A DNA stretch of 64,000 bases. Source: Bretschneidera sinensis. Lineage: Eukaryota; Streptophyta; Magnoliopsida; Brassicales; Akaniaceae. Position 1 is the stretch's first letter. Each line of letters begins with the position of its first letter. The notes under the pieces are model-generated. The model was not told the origin of the DNA, ran no database searches, and was given only the letters and a program-made list of their open reading frames with translations. Position numbers and translations under genes: made by a program. The stretch spans positions 149,607,625-149,671,624 of the forward strand of contig CM043698.1 in assembly GCA_023935145.1 (NCBI GenBank), in the 5' to 3' direction. Below, piece after piece: positions 45,992 to 57,840 of the stretch.

Positions 45992-46280
45992 GATTCAAGT
46001 AAGAGAGATAAGAGATTCATCTTATCATACTATCATTCTTCCCATTGAAAATAACATTATTAGACAATATCTCAAGAATTTTTTTTTTAAAAAAACGACA
46101 ATTTGCATCAACTTCCAAGTATTTTTACGAAGAAAAAATCTACCTTCGAAAACCATTTGCCTAAGCCCCTCCAGGCATTGGTCCATTAGGACTAAATTAA
46201 GGCATGCTCATGTCCAAGAGGATGACCATCATTGGTAGCCCTCTTTTGCTTAGCCAAAAAAGAAACGATTTCTTAACACA
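45992..46280. other. Non-coding spacer
   Basis: No feature recognised. Confidence 0.5.
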
Positions 46281-47000
46281 TCATACCAAGAAAACACAGT
46301 AAAAAGCCTGGCTTGGGGCTTTAGGAAATTTTAGTACTTTCTTAATGAGGTTTTTGCGCCGACCATAATAAGTACTGATAGTCATCTCCTCCAAAGCTTT
46401 GGCATTCTTCAGCAAATACTTCACTAAAGAAAGCTCATCCTTAGACCAGCAGAAACGTGCAAAAAGTACTACTTTGAGGTGAGACAGAAAAAAATCTGGC
46501 ACATTCGGTGAAGCCAATACGTCCTCATCACAACCTGAAATATGCTGACAATGATTGGAATTAAAAAAAAAAGAAAATGATTTGAATGTGAAATTATCAA
46601 GTTGTAAGCTGAGGATGTACGTTTAAAGGAAACAAATATTCCCTTAAGAAAAAAGGACACATCTAAGGATGCTAAAGAACTTACCTGAATGATGAGAGAC
46701 TCAAGCATCGGTGAGTTATGGAGAAAGTTGATCAAAGTTTTGGTAACAATGATTCTTGAGCTGAGTTTCATACTTGTCAACTTACCAAATGTGGGCAGAT
46801 CAGCAACTACATCTTTTGCATGGGCATTAACCTAAAAATAAAACATGACAAAGAAATATTTATTAAAATGAATGACCTAAGATAATTAACTTTATCACAT
46901 TAATATGAGCCAGCCACCAGGAATCATCTAACGGAAGCATTACCAAACTCCGATAACTTGGAATTTTGCTAAACTTTTTCAGTGACATTGACCTAAAATC
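46281..47000 (-). pseudogene. F-box/FBD/LRR-type protein, C-terminal fragment
   Basis: Plant F-box proteins with LRR and FBD regions act as substrate receptors of SCF ubiquitin ligases. On the reverse strand, exon 46831-46685 gives DLPTFGKLTSMKLSS and NFLHNSPMLESLIIQ (LRR type). After an intron, exon 46534-46281 gives PNVPDFFLSHLKVVLFARF and ELVKYLLKNAKALEEMTI-like sequence (SLVKYLLKNAKALEEMTI), typical of the FBD region, ending in a stop. The join between these two exons is out of phase as I place the borders. A more upstream piece (about 47000-46880, SKIPSYRSLVMLPLDDSWW) may be a further exon. The F-box itself is absent. Probably a broken gene; an alternative acceptor could repair the phase. 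Confidence 0.65.
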
Positions 47001-47401
47001 GTACAAAGACAAACACATATGCACACATACATACAAATGTGCAAGCGCACACAACTTTTTTATCAGTTCTAACTAAGAATATAAGTAATTGAAAGAAACA
47101 TGTCGAGATACAATTACAATATTCATTGATCTTGTTCTTTTTTATTGAAATCATTGACACTAAAGATCATATATGACAAGAAAACACAAATCTCAAATTA
47201 ATTTTTTTTCTCCTTGATAACAACTATAAGGAAATATAAGGAGGCATACCTCGATAGATTGATCTTCTAGTGTCAGATGATTTGAGCTCGAGAAATGTTT
47301 AAGAAACGTACAAGCTTGCAATCAAATCTCTCGCACATCGGTTTTGCTTCTCCTGAAGATCGAAACTAATGGTGGCATGAAGAGCTGATGAGCTGGGCAA
47401 A
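47001..47401. other. Spacer upstream of the F-box fragment
   Basis: Possible further degraded exon near 47230-47390 on the reverse strand, but no motif supports it. Confidence 0.35.
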
Positions 47402-48664
47402 ACAATTCTATATGTCATTTTTCACAAGCTTCTAGCGAAAGACACTTATATGATATACATTATATATTATTGTATTAGTGTTTTATTCTATACTAAAATA
47501 GATTATTGATTTTGATAAACAAAAAGATAAGTTAACTACTAGTTAATTGATTTTGTATTTTAACAAAAATAAAAAAAAAGTACATATACAGTTGAATTTA
47601 ATTTAGTATATATGGTTTTAAATTATCAAAACAAATATATATGGCATTAATGTTTAAGTTAGTATGTGTTTACATTAAAGTAATGGTGATAAGTTGATTA
47701 CATATTGAAAATCTATGATATTTCTTAATATAGTTTATGTTATATGAATTATAACCATTTTATACACATTTTTTTGTAAATGTGCGCCTCACCTTTGTCA
47801 GAGGCGCGCCTGCACCTTGCGTCTAGGCTCCATATAATAACTATATGTGTGTGCGTGTGTTGTGTGTAAACACTAAATATTTTTGAAAAATGATAGTATG
47901 TATCTTGGAAAGGAAATGAATATACTATCTTTTTTTATCTTTCTCACTTTCTTAGGAAGCCGTCAATAAAGTAATGGAAAGAGTACCCCTGCTGAAAGAG
48001 ATTGTTGATCACTACAGTGAACCAGATAGGGTAATTGCAAAGCAACAACAAAAGGAGTTAAAAAGAGTCGCAAAAACAATCCCCGAGACTGCACTCATCG
48101 TCTTTTATTCATGTTTAGTTGATTTGAGTTGCATTCTATCATGCTTATTCAGGGAAATGCTTTGCTATTGACCATCATGTTTGATGCATGGAAAATGTGG
48201 CTGTGCTGTGTCAAAATTGTATCATTGGTTGCTCAAGAGACAATAGTCAGCACAATTATCATCTTTTATATAAGCTAGGGCTCATATTTGTGGATATATA
48301 TGAAAGTGAGTTCATCTAGTAAACGCTTAGACATTTTTAGACAACTACATTCTGAGCCATGGGATATCCAGCATCGGAATTAGTTAAAATGGTTTGTTTC
48401 ATCCAAATCTCAACTACTTGGGGTTTCCTCGATTTTTAATTGAATATATTGTCTAGAGGAAAACAAAAATAAGAAGAAATGGCAGGTGTATAAAGGTGCT
48501 TGAAAGCAGGTGTTTTTACCATTTTTTCCCTAGTCTTGAATTTGCTAAATTTTCTATGTATTTCATCGGCAAGAGTGAAAGACTACTTGTGAGTTAAAAC
48601 TTAAAAAGAATTAGAATTATAGTGAAATTTTAGCTAGAAATACTAAGAATATTAATAATTTAGA
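47402..48664 (+). repeat. Segmental duplication, copy B (mS35 part)
   Basis: Matches 20164-21525. At its right end (48662) it is fused directly to promoter sequence corresponding to 23920 onward, so mS35 intron 3 and exon 4 plus the intergenic region were deleted. Confidence 0.9.
47956..48094 (+). pseudogene. mS35-like exon 3, truncated (copy B)
   Basis: Acceptor AG at 47954-47955, then the exon reads EAVNKVMERVPLLKEIVDHY and DRVIAKQQQKELKRVAKTIP in one frame, without the extra T that breaks copy A. It loses its last third and its splice donor through a 68-bp deletion after GAGACTGCA. No other mS35 exons accompany it. Confidence 0.85.
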
Positions 48665-48924
48665 ACCAATCACACACTCACGTGGGTCCTACAGTTGAAA
48701 AACCCATTTACCTTTTTTATACCAAAAACTCACATGACGTCCCTAAACTAACACCACATTGCATTCCAACTTGCAGAGATCCAACAGTTAAGAACCAATC
48801 ACACACTCACGTCACTTTCCCAAACTCTGTCTAGTTGAGAAAAAATCATGTTATGCCACGTGTGCATGCGTTAAAAAATCATTTTGTGTATGAGCAAATC
48901 AGACATAAAATTTCCCATAATCTT

Positions 48925-48962
<38 letters not shown>

Positions 48963-49202
48963 AAAGTGTGAAGTGAAGCACAAACTGCACAGAGAGAGAA
49001 GAGAAACTACTTCTCTTACCATTTGAGAAATCAAAGAATCTTTTTGAAGAATAAGAGGAAGGAGAAGGAAAAAGTATTGTTGAGTTTCGCTCATATTTCT
49101 TCCTTTGTCTTTCTTTTTGCTGCATGAGGTATGTAAGATTTGCGAGTAGCTAACTTGTACTTGTGATTTTTACCGTTTTGTACTCTTTTTTTCTTTTGGG
49201 TG
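48665..49202 (+). pseudogene. UBP16-type promoter, 5' UTR exon and intron start (copy B)
   Basis: Corresponds to 23920-24460, with the same ACACTCACGT promoter motifs, GA repeat (48931-48962), UTR exon and donor GTATGTAAG. It is interrupted 70 bp into the intron by the Copia-1 LTR at 49203. Confidence 0.85.
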
Positions 49203-49418
49203 TGTTGAATTTAAGAGAGGAAGTGAGACAATACAAAAAGAAGAATTGTATTGAATGGTGTGATTTGCTTACAAAGGGAGCTATCCTATTTATATAAGTT
49301 AATAGGAGAAGCAAAGCTATACACAACCAATGTGGGATTATCCTATTTATATAAGCTAATAGGAGAAGCAAAGCTATACAAAACCAATGTGGGACTAAGC
49401 ACATATAATACATTAACA
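49203..49418 (-). repeat. Copia-1 3' LTR (216 bp)
   Basis: In element orientation it runs TGTTAATGTATT to AATTCAACA. A polypurine tract (reverse of TCCCCCCTCAAACTC) adjoins at 49419. Inside are two copies of a unit of about 60 bp, each with TATATAAATAGG on the reverse strand, likely duplicated TATA boxes. Confidence 0.85.
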
Positions 49419-49431
49419 TCCCCCCTCAAAC

Positions 49432-51822
49432 TCAAGGCGGTAAGTGGGAGGTGAACTTGAGTTTGGAAACCAGAGAGTGAAAGCGTCCGGGTGGATGAGC
49501 CTTAGTGAAAATATCAGCTGTCTGATCGGCTGAACTGACGGATTGTAGACGAACCGTATTCTGGAGAATGTGATCACGGATGAAGTGGATATCATTCTCG
49601 ATGTGTTTTGTACGCTCGTGGAAGACATCATTGTGAGCGATCTGAATAGCACTTCTGTTGTCACAGTGTAGGATAGTGGCAGCAGGAGAAGAGATACCCA
49701 TGTCAGCGAGTAGCCATCGAAGCCAGAGAAGTTCTTGAGTTGCATCAGCCATGGCACGATATTCAGCTTCAGTACTGGAGCGAGCAACCACAGTTTGTTT
49801 CTTACTACGCCAGGAAATGAGAGAATTGCCCAAAAAAAAACAGTAACCAGTGGTTGAACGTCTGTTGGTGGGGTCTCCGGCCCAATCGGCATCAGAATAG
49901 GTTTGTAAAACGGGGGCAGACTGTGCTGAGAAATGAAGCCCATGAAATAAAGTACCCTTGACGTACCTAAGAATGCGAAGAACAGCCGAGTAATGGGTGG
50001 TCCGAGGAGCGGACAAGAACCGACTGACCTGATGAACAGCATAGGCAATGTCAGGGCGAGTGACAGTAAGATATACAAGACTTCCAACCAATTGACGATA
50101 TAGAGTGGCATCCTGAAGAGGTGAACCATCAAGTGGGGTAAGTCTGACTTTCGGCTCGAGAGAAGTAGTGGCAGTGGTTGAGTCAGTGATCCCAGCCTTG
50201 GAAAGGAGGTCCGAGGCATATTTGGCCTGAGAGAGAAAAAATCCATCAGAATTAGATGAGACTTCGAGGCCAAGAAAATAGGTGAGCACACCAAGATCTT
50301 TCATCTCGAATTGGCCACTGAGAAACTTTTTGAGTTCAGAAATACCTTGTAGATCATCTCCAGTAATGACCATATCATCCACGTGTAGTAAAAGAATGAT
50401 AATACCGTTGGCAGTATGGCGGATAAACAGAGCTGAATCATGAGCACTCGGTGTGAACCCAAACTGATGAATAATAGTGCTGAATTTGGCAAACCAGGCA
50501 CGTGGAGCTTGTTTCAAACCATATAGGGCACGGCGAAGGCGACAAACTTTGTTTCGAGGGGCATCCAAGCCGGGAGGTGTATGTATATAGACTTCCTCAA
50601 GAAGATCCCCATTGAGAAATGCATTTTTGATATCCATTTGAAATAGAGTCCATCTTCGAATGGCAGCGACAGCAAGGAATGTACGGACAGATGTGAGCCT
50701 CGCCACTGGAGCAAATGTCTCTTCATAGTCAATGCCATATTCCTGAGCAAATCCCTTGGCAACAAGTCGGGCTTTATATCGTTCAATAGAGCCATCAGAA
50801 AGTGTCTTGATCTTAAACACCCATTTGCACCCAATAGGAGTTTTTCCAGGGGGCAGATCAACAATATCCCAGGTATGAGTTTTAGCTAGGGCCTGAAGTT
50901 CTTCATCCATTGCTTTCTGCCAAAGTGGATTAGTACTAGCCTCCTTATAGGATTGAGGCTCATGCAGATGAAGTATAGTGGAAAAACAATGATAATCACA
51001 ATGGTAATCAGCAAGATGAGAAGGGGGATGAGTTACCCTGGTAGATCTGCGGGGGTGATCAGGAGGATGGCTCTCAGAGGGAGTTGGTGCAGACTCATCA
51101 GACATAGGAATATCCTCGGGCACGACCGATTGAATCGGAGAGGTGAGGTCAGTTGAGGGTTCTGGAGCTGGAGCTGGGTCCGGAACGGAAGGAGTGATAT
51201 CGGCTGGTGATTCGGAGGTGGACTCAATAGTACCTGAAACTGGATTCTTAGGAAATAACTCAACAGATGGATCAGTAAAGAATCTGGAGTTAGTGATGGT
51301 TGACATGTCAAATGACCGTAAGGAAGAGAACATTTGATGTTCCCAAAAAATGACATGACGAGAGATACGAAGAGTCTTAGAAATAGGATCCCAGCACTGA
51401 TACCCCTTATGTTCAATACCATATCCAATGAAACAACACAGATGAGCCCTTGGTTGTAATTTATTGTGTTCATGTGGTTTGAGAAGAACAAAACAAGCGT
51501 AACCAAAGACTCTGAGGTTAGAGTAATCAGGAGGTTTACCGAAAAGGCGCTCGAATGGAGACTGATTTTGGATTGTAGCGGAAGGGACACGATTGATTGT
51601 GTACACTGCGGTTAAGGCAGCATCACCCCAGAAACGTTCAGGACATGATGACGAAATTAGTAGAGCACGAACAGTGTCAAGAATATGTCTATGTTTGCGT
51701 TCGGCTCGTCCATTTTGTTGGGAGGTTCCAGGGCACGAGCGATGAGGAAGCGTGGAGACTACCAGTTGCTCATCTCTGGAATTTGCCTCAAGTGAAGACT
51801 CCATTCTGCTCAATGACGGCAT
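49432..51822 (-). CDS. Copia-1 polyprotein, C-terminal part (integrase end, RT, RNase H)
   Basis: A single open frame of 796 codons on the reverse strand. Order: integrase C-terminal part with GTSQQNGRAERKHRHILDTV and FWGDAALTAVYTINR, Pro/Ser-rich linker, RT with VDLPPGKTPIGCKWVFKIKT, ETFAPVARLTSVRTF, LFQMDIKNAFLNGDLLEEVY and the active site YVDDM as HVDDM, then RNase H with YSDADWAGDPTNRRSTTGY and [12 protein letters not shown], ending in KLKF. It copies element RNA into DNA in an intact element. The frame is clean, so the element is fairly young, but gag, protease, the integrase catalytic core, 5' LTR and primer site are missing. The ATG at 51822 is only the first codon left; 30 bp upstream lies UBP sequence. 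Confidence 0.92.
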   Translation of the reverse strand: MPSLSRMESSLEANSRDEQLVVSTLPHRSCPGTSQQNGRAERKHRHILDTVRALLISSSCPERFWGDAALTAVYTINRVPSATIQNQSPFERLFGKPPDYSNLRVFGYACFVLLKPHEHNKLQPRAHLCCFIGYGIEHKGYQCWDPISKTLRISRHVIFWEHQMFSSLRSFDMSTITNSRFFTDPSVELFPKNPVSGTIESTSESPADITPSVPDPAPAPEPSTDLTSPIQSVVPEDIPMSDESAPTPSESHPPDHPRRSTRVTHPPSHLADYHCDYHCFSTILHLHEPQSYKEASTNPLWQKAMDEELQALAKTHTWDIVDLPPGKTPIGCKWVFKIKTLSDGSIERYKARLVAKGFAQEYGIDYEETFAPVARLTSVRTFLAVAAIRRWTLFQMDIKNAFLNGDLLEEVYIHTPPGLDAPRNKVCRLRRALYGLKQAPRAWFAKFSTIIHQFGFTPSAHDSALFIRHTANGIIILLLHVDDMVITGDDLQGISELKKFLSGQFEMKDLGVLTYFLGLEVSSNSDGFFLSQAKYASDLLSKAGITDSTTATTSLEPKVRLTPLDGSPLQDATLYRQLVGSLVYLTVTRPDIAYAVHQVSRFLSAPRTTHYSAVLRILRYVKGTLFHGLHFSAQSAPVLQTYSDADWAGDPTNRRSTTGYCFFLGNSLISWRSKKQTVVARSSTEAEYRAMADATQELLWLRWLLADMGISSPAATILHCDNRSAIQIAHNDVFHERTKHIENDIHFIRDHILQNTVRLQSVSSADQTADIFTKAHPPGRFHSLVSKLKFTSHLPP

Positions 51823-51849
51823 GAACTTATAGTTATGTGGTTATAATAT

Positions 51850-53115
51850 TAAACAGACTGTGATGGAGAAAGCACCTCCAGATGATACAGTTCATTCTTC
51901 AACAAGTACTGGTGCCTTTGCTAGCGTGGATTGCTATGCAGGCAATAACTCTCAAGTCTCCATGCTAGGGAGAAGAACTACAGACAAGCGATGCTCTCGT
52001 AAATCCAACAGAGAACCGTCAAAAAGAGGGAATTGTGCTGTACTTGATTCATCTGAAGAAACCTATTGGAATGGTGCTAGTGCTAATAATAGTTCATCAA
52101 AGGAGGGTTTTATAAGGTATAAGGTTCTTATCTTTAAGTTTCTTATTTCATATGCATTACTTTTCTGAAATCATCTTATAGCTTCTGATAGTTATGATAA
52201 CTTGTTAATGCAGTTGAGAACTAGTGACTCTGATGTATCAGAAGAAATTCTCAAAAAGCACCATGTCAGCAACTCTAACATGCATATTAATGAACAAGCT
52301 ACAGCAAGAAGTACCACACATGAAAGTCGTAAACACCAAGGCCAACATGGGAACGTGTTAGAACCAAGAAGCAACAGTGGATCTTCTGACTCTTCATATT
52401 CTGCAAAATTCGGGGCAAGTGTTCATGAAACTGAAACTGAATTTATTCAGAATGGAGGAAATTCACTTAGAGGGGACTGTACTTTTAATAATGAAACTTC
52501 CAAATTGAACTGTTCTTTGGAAACAACAGCTGTGAGGGGAGGTGTGAAACCTAAGAGTGCGTTGAATTCTCAAATCAAAATTGTGAAATTGCCAAAATCA
52601 ACAGTGAAAATGTCTGGCGAACATTCATGCTCAAGAAACAAAAAGGAAGAAACAAATTGCAGATGGATCAAGTAGGTTTTGTGGATCCATTTTCTTGATA
52701 TATCCTTGCTCTTGTACTTTCTCTAACTTTGTGTTGGTAATGCAGAAGTTGTTAGGATCAAGGGTACCATCCCGGCACATGAAAGCAATGGGATGGCAAG
52801 CATGGGAATTATGAAGATGATGGATTTAAGAAAGTCAACAAAATTTTTCAGACAGAATGGGTCAGAACAATGTGATAATAGACACAAGAAAATGAAAGTC
52901 AGTTCCCTCTACATGTATCTATGTAGTATATATAGATCTTTCCTTTGTAAACTGTTAGTATTTTTATTGGGTTCCTGGGTTGTGTATGCAATTGTTAATT
53001 CATAATTTGCTATCCTATTGTCTCAGATGCTTTTTCCTTACGAGGAATTTGTGAAGTTCTTTCAGTGTTAAGTCTCTGACTTATCACATAGGGGCCTTCT
53101 AAATTGTGGGAACAG
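51850..53115 (+). pseudogene. UBP16-type middle exons (copy B)
   Basis: Exons 51850-52123, 52214-52674, 52746-52897 and 53027-53115 encode the Ser-rich linker of the enzyme (APPDDTVHSS, DSSEETYWNGAS, LRTSDSDVSEEILKKHH) and the start of the catalytic domain (MLFPYEEFVKFFQ, RGLLNCGN). The active Cys follows in the next exon at 58843. Defects are a one-base gain near 52654 (shift, then TAG at 52672) and an in-frame TAA at 53069-53071. The 5' border abuts truncated Copia-1. UBP exon 1 and the MYND exons are missing here but exon 1 is present in copy A. Confidence 0.85.
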
Positions 53116-53570
53116 GTACTGCTATCATTATTTATGCCTTTCACTATATTCTATCACAAATTTAGGAATAGCATCTTAATGGAAAGGCATGAAGATTTTC
53201 GGATTAATATATGCAAACTAGAACTAAAACAAATATTTATATCTTGGGTGGCATATGTAGCTTAAAAGTGAAATAAAAGTCACCTCAATATTATGTTGCA
53301 CATGTTCTTCCCCCAACTAGAACAAGAGATAGAATTTATTTATTTCAATTGGTTGAGTTGTAATCTAGGGTTTAGGTTAGATATGAGAGAGAGAGAAAGA
53401 GAGAAGAAGATGGAGAAGAAAGGTTTAGGGTTTATTACTTAACCCTTCACTTGCTAACATATTATTTATATATGAGATAGATAAGTCCAATAACAAAACT
53501 ACCCTTCAGGAAAAATAAAGGAAATAAAAATAATAACTCTAACACCCCCCCTCAAGTTGGAGCATACAAA

Positions 53571-55038
53571 TCAAATATGCCCAGCTTGGAATACAGCTGC
53601 TGGAATGATGTACAAGCCAAGAGGTTTTATGAGAATATCACCAAGCTGATCACCTGAACGAACATATGGAGTAATAAGCTCCTTCCGGAGCAATAAGTCT
53701 CGAATAAAGTGACAATCCACTTCAATATGTTTGGTACGTTCATGAAAGACGAGATTATTAGCAATAAAAATAGCAGCTTGATTATCACAATACATCTCCA
53801 TAGGAACAAAAATCAATACCAAGGTCACGAAGGAGAGCACGAACCCACAACATTTCAGAAGCCGTATGAGCCATAGCTCGATACTCAGCCTCAGCACTAG
53901 AATGAGCAACAACATTTTGCTTCTTACTCCTCCAAGTAACCAAATTTCCACCAACAAAGGTATAATAACCGGACGTAGACCGCTGATCAGAACGAGAACC
54001 AGCCCAGTCAGCATCACTAAAGCTAGTGATAGAAAGAGAAGTAGAGAGTTTATACAACAAGCCTCTACCAGGGGTACCCTTCAGATAATGGAGAATACGA
54101 CAAACAGCATCAAAATGAGGTTGTCGAGGAGCATACATGTACTGACTAACGACGCCAACGGCATAGGTAATGTCAGGGCGAGTAACAGTAAGATAGATTA
54201 ACTTTCCAACCAACCGACGATATCGATCAACATCAACAAACAGATCACCCTGTTCACTATCAAGTTTTGCTGCAGAGTCCATAGGAGTATCCACAGGGCG
54301 TGAGCCTAAGAGACCGGTTTCAGACAAAAGGTCAATGACATATTTCCATTGGGGAAGGGAAAGACTCCGAGAAGAGCGAGCAATTTCAATCCTAAGAAAA
54401 TATCGAAGAGCACCCAAGTCCTTAGTATGGAACTGCTGGCCCAAATAGCACTTCAAATCAGCAATGCCAGTTGAATCACTCCCAGAAACAATAATGTCAT
54501 CCACATAAACATTCAAAACAATGGTGCCAGCAGTGGAATGACGAACAAAAACGGAATGATTAGAGGTGGAACGTTGGAACCCATATGCAAGAACAACAAC
54601 ACTGAATCGATCAAACCAAGCTTGAGGAGACTGTTTCAAACCATACAAGGCCTTCTTTAGACGACATACAAGATGGCCATTCCCAGCAACAACATATCCT
54701 GGTGGTTGGTCCATACACACTTCCTCCTGAAGATCACCATGAAGGAAAGCATTATTGATATCAAGTTGATACAAAGGCCAAGAATGATTAACAGCCACTG
54801 AGAGCAAAATGCGAACAGAGTTTAGGCGAGCAACAGGGGAAAAGGTCTCCAAGTAGTCAACACCATAGGTTTGGGTATAGCCTTTCAAAACCAACCGCGC
54901 TTTAAGACGTTCAATAGAACCATCAGAAAGATACTTAACAGTATAAACCCAACGACAACCCACTGTCTGTTTTCCTGGAGGAAAGGGAGTAAGCTCCCAG
55001 GTGTGGTTCTTGTGAAGAGCACTCATTTCCTCATCCAT
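53571..55038 (-). pseudogene. Copia-2 RT and RNase H
   Basis: The reverse frame 55038-53785 holds TVGCRWVYTVKYLSDGSIE, LETFSPVARLNSVRILLSV, LYQLDINNAFLHGDLQEEVC, the active site YVDDI, LIYLTVTRPDITYAV and the RNase H block [20 protein letters not shown]. After a shift near 53800 it continues to [20 protein letters not shown] and the element end. One shift and an upstream stop make it defective, though most of RT is intact. Confidence 0.88.
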
Positions 55039-55068
55039 AACTTATTTCCAACTAGAAGAAGATAATAT

Positions 55069-56153
55069 CTACTTATAGGATGAAGGAACAGAAATAGAGG
55101 ACAAAGAACAAGTAAATGACTGCAAACAAGGTGAAAGACGACTATAAGACAAGAAATGAGCAATAGAATGTTGTGTACAAGTTCTTTTACCTCGGCGTAG
55201 AGCAATAGGTAAATCATCAGTGTTCGAGGAATGAGACAAAATAGGATCCTCAGACCTTGAAGCTATAGGAACAAGGCCATAAGAAATAACACGCCTATCT
55301 TGAGATCGGTGGTATACCTGTAACGGAAGGTTAGAAGGAGCTGAGGAAACCGGAGAAGTGACCATAGGTTGAGACATAGGCATCAGAAGAGTAGGAGAGG
55401 GAAAAGAACGCTCCCCCTCACAACAAGATATGAGATCTGAAAATAGACTCTCACTTTGGGAGGAAAAGAATGAAGTAGACTCAAAAAATGTGACATCAGC
55501 ACTCACAAAGTAGCGACAAGAATCAGGACTGTAACAACGATTGCCTTTTTGAGTACGGGAATACCTAAGGAAGATACATTTCCGAGCTCGAAGAGATAAT
55601 TTATCCTGACCCAAATCAAGCATATGAACAAAAGCAACACAACCAAAAACCCGAGGAGTGAGGGAAAAAGGAGGTTGAGTAGGATAAACAAGAAAAAAAG
55701 GGGACTTATGATTCAAAACAGTAGAAGGCAGCGATTAATGAGATAACAAGCAGTTGAAACAGCATCGCCTAAAAAATGTTTAGGTACCTTCATATTGAAC
55801 ATTAAAGTGCGAGCAATATCAAGTAAATGGCGGTGTTTCCGCTCAGCCACACCATTTTGCTGGGAAGTGTGAGAACAACTAGTCTGATGAATAATGCCTC
55901 CATCAATGCAAAATGAATTCATAATGGTCTGGGTATACTCTAAGGCATTATCAGATCGAAAAATCTTAATACGCTTATTAAATTGAACAAGAATTTCATT
56001 ATAAAATTGAAGAACAATTCTATGCAATTCAGACCTCTCTTTCATTAAAAACAACCAAGTCATTCGGGAATAATCATCAACAAAAACAATAAAATAACGA
56101 AAACCACTCAAAGTAGCAGTTCGAGATGGAGCCCAAATATTTGTATGAACCAA
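55069..56153 (-). pseudogene. Copia-2 integrase and linker
   Basis: Frames 56153-55713 and 55716-55069 carry FIVFVDDYSRMTWLFLMKER, FRSDNALEYTQ and SQQNGVAERKHRHLLDIA of the DDE integrase core, then NHKSPFFLVYPTQPP, CVAFVHMLDLGQDKLS and the linker before RT. A shift at about 55715 and a stop at 55069 interrupt it. Confidence 0.87.
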
Positions 56154-56742
56154 AGCAAATGACTCAAACTGACGATCATGAGTACTACTAGGAAAAGAAC
56201 TGCGGTGATGCTTCCTTTAGCTAACATGCCTCACACTCTAATTTAGACAAAGGGCTCAATAAGGGAATAGCAGTCTTCAATTTAGCCAAAGATGGATGAC
56301 CCAAGCGGAAGTGCCATTGAAGAGGAGAAACTATAGCAGACAAAGCGGATGAACTGAGAGATAGGAATTCACCAGGATCCAAAAGATAAAGATTGTCCTT
56401 CTCATGCCCCGAACCAATCTTCTTCTTGGTCTTAAGGTCCTAAAAAATACAAGAAGTAGGGGTGAAAAGAATTTCACACTGTAACGCTTTTGTCAACTAA
56501 CTAACGGAGAGTAAATTAAAGGGAAAATTAGGAATATAAATACTAGAAGGTAAAGAGAGAGAGGTGGTGGGATGGAGAACACTTTGTCTATGAATAGACC
56601 GAGAAGAGCCATCAACTAACACGACATGATGATTAGCAAGTGTTAAATCAGAAAAATAAGATAATAAACTAGATATATTTTTGGTAGCACCAGAATCAAT
56701 AATCCATGAAGAGGGAGAAGCTGCGACACATGAAATATTACC
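56154..56742 (-). pseudogene. Copia-2 protease and pre-integrase zinc region (decayed)
   Basis: Reading the reverse strand across stops gives WIIDSGAT (aspartic protease site, near 56700), VLVDGSSRSIH, LHPTTSLSLPSSIYIPNFPF and LQWHFRLGHPSLAKL (pre-integrase domain). Several stops lie within. Confidence 0.8.
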
Positions 56743-57840
56743 TTAATTGGCTAAGGAAGCAGTAGAGGAGGAAGAAGGCTGTAAAAAAGAAAGTGCATTG
56801 CGCAAGTGCTGGATGAGAAGCTCGCCAAGTTGAGTACTGAATGTATCACGAGAACCAGAACAAGAAGAAGCAGATCCAACAGAGGTAGATTGTGACTGTA
56901 CCATACTTGGAGACTGTGCTACACCATCACTGACTTGATTCACATAATTTGGCTTACCATATTTCTGAAAGCAATAAGGTTCAGTGTGATTTGTACCCCC
57001 ACAATAATTGCACTTTCTGTCACTATGTCCACCAACGCGACCACCACCACCACGAAAATTACGGCCTCCACGGCCACCGCGGAAACCACCACAAAATCCT
57101 CCACGACCTTCACTATTAGAGACCAAGGCAGTAGTCTCTAAAGAAGTAACAGGGGAACTAATCAAGGGAGAATGTTGTCCTAGGGAAGAATGCAATAGCC
57201 GGGAATAGGCATTAGCAGCCGTAGGCAAGGTCTCACTTGCAAGGATCTGATCTTTAAAGCCACGAAGATCATGGTCCAAACCAGACAATAAGCTAGCAAT
57301 CATAAACTCCTCCCATTGCTTCTTCTACTACTCTAAATTCGTGGTAAAAGGCCTATGTTGCAATAATTGATCCCACAAATTCTTAAATGTGCTATAATAC
57401 TCAGCTAAAGGTTTCCCAGACTGTTTGGTGATGAAAATTTTCTCATAAAGCTCATGCACACGAGAAACATTACTCTGATGAGAAAATGACTCTGCAATTG
57501 AGTCCCAAATTTTCTTGGAGTAGTCACACATTTCAACAGTGGTAGCAATATCGGGATCCATACTATGCCATAGCAATCCCATAATAGCAGAGTCCTCACA
57601 GATCCAATCTTTATAAGTTGGATCACTAGCACTAGGAGGATTTTCAGTCACATACTTCAACTTTCGATGTGCACGTAAATAAACTCTAACTGTATGTGAC
57701 CAAGCCATGTAATTCAGACCATTCAACTTTTTCGAAGTGATAGATTTAGGCAAATCATTATTGTTAACATTAAAAATTAGGAGTTTTTCTTCAGTTTTAG
57801 TGCTAGATTTCTCTTCTGCCATCTCAAACACAAGGTTCAA
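56743..57840 (-). pseudogene. Copia-2 gag
   Basis: The frame 57840-57328 begins MNLVFEMAEEKSSTKTEEK and has the UBN2-type gag core (LNGLNYMAWSHTVRVYLRAH, GLLWHSMDPDIA, YEKIFITKQSGKPLAEYY). After a stop it continues at 57303-56743 (MIASLLSGLDHDLRGFKDQI) with a Gly/Arg-rich patch and a CCHC knuckle CNYCGGTNHTEPYC. It ends in a Ser/Gln-rich tail. Confidence 0.88.

Noticed and set aside
48871..49125. Reverse frames with SLSLSLS and FSS repeats
   Set aside because: Complement of the GA microsatellite in the UBP 5' UTR.
49413..51590. Additional reverse-strand frames of 60-293 codons within Copia-1
   Set aside because: Out-of-frame shadows of the real polyprotein frame 49432-51822.
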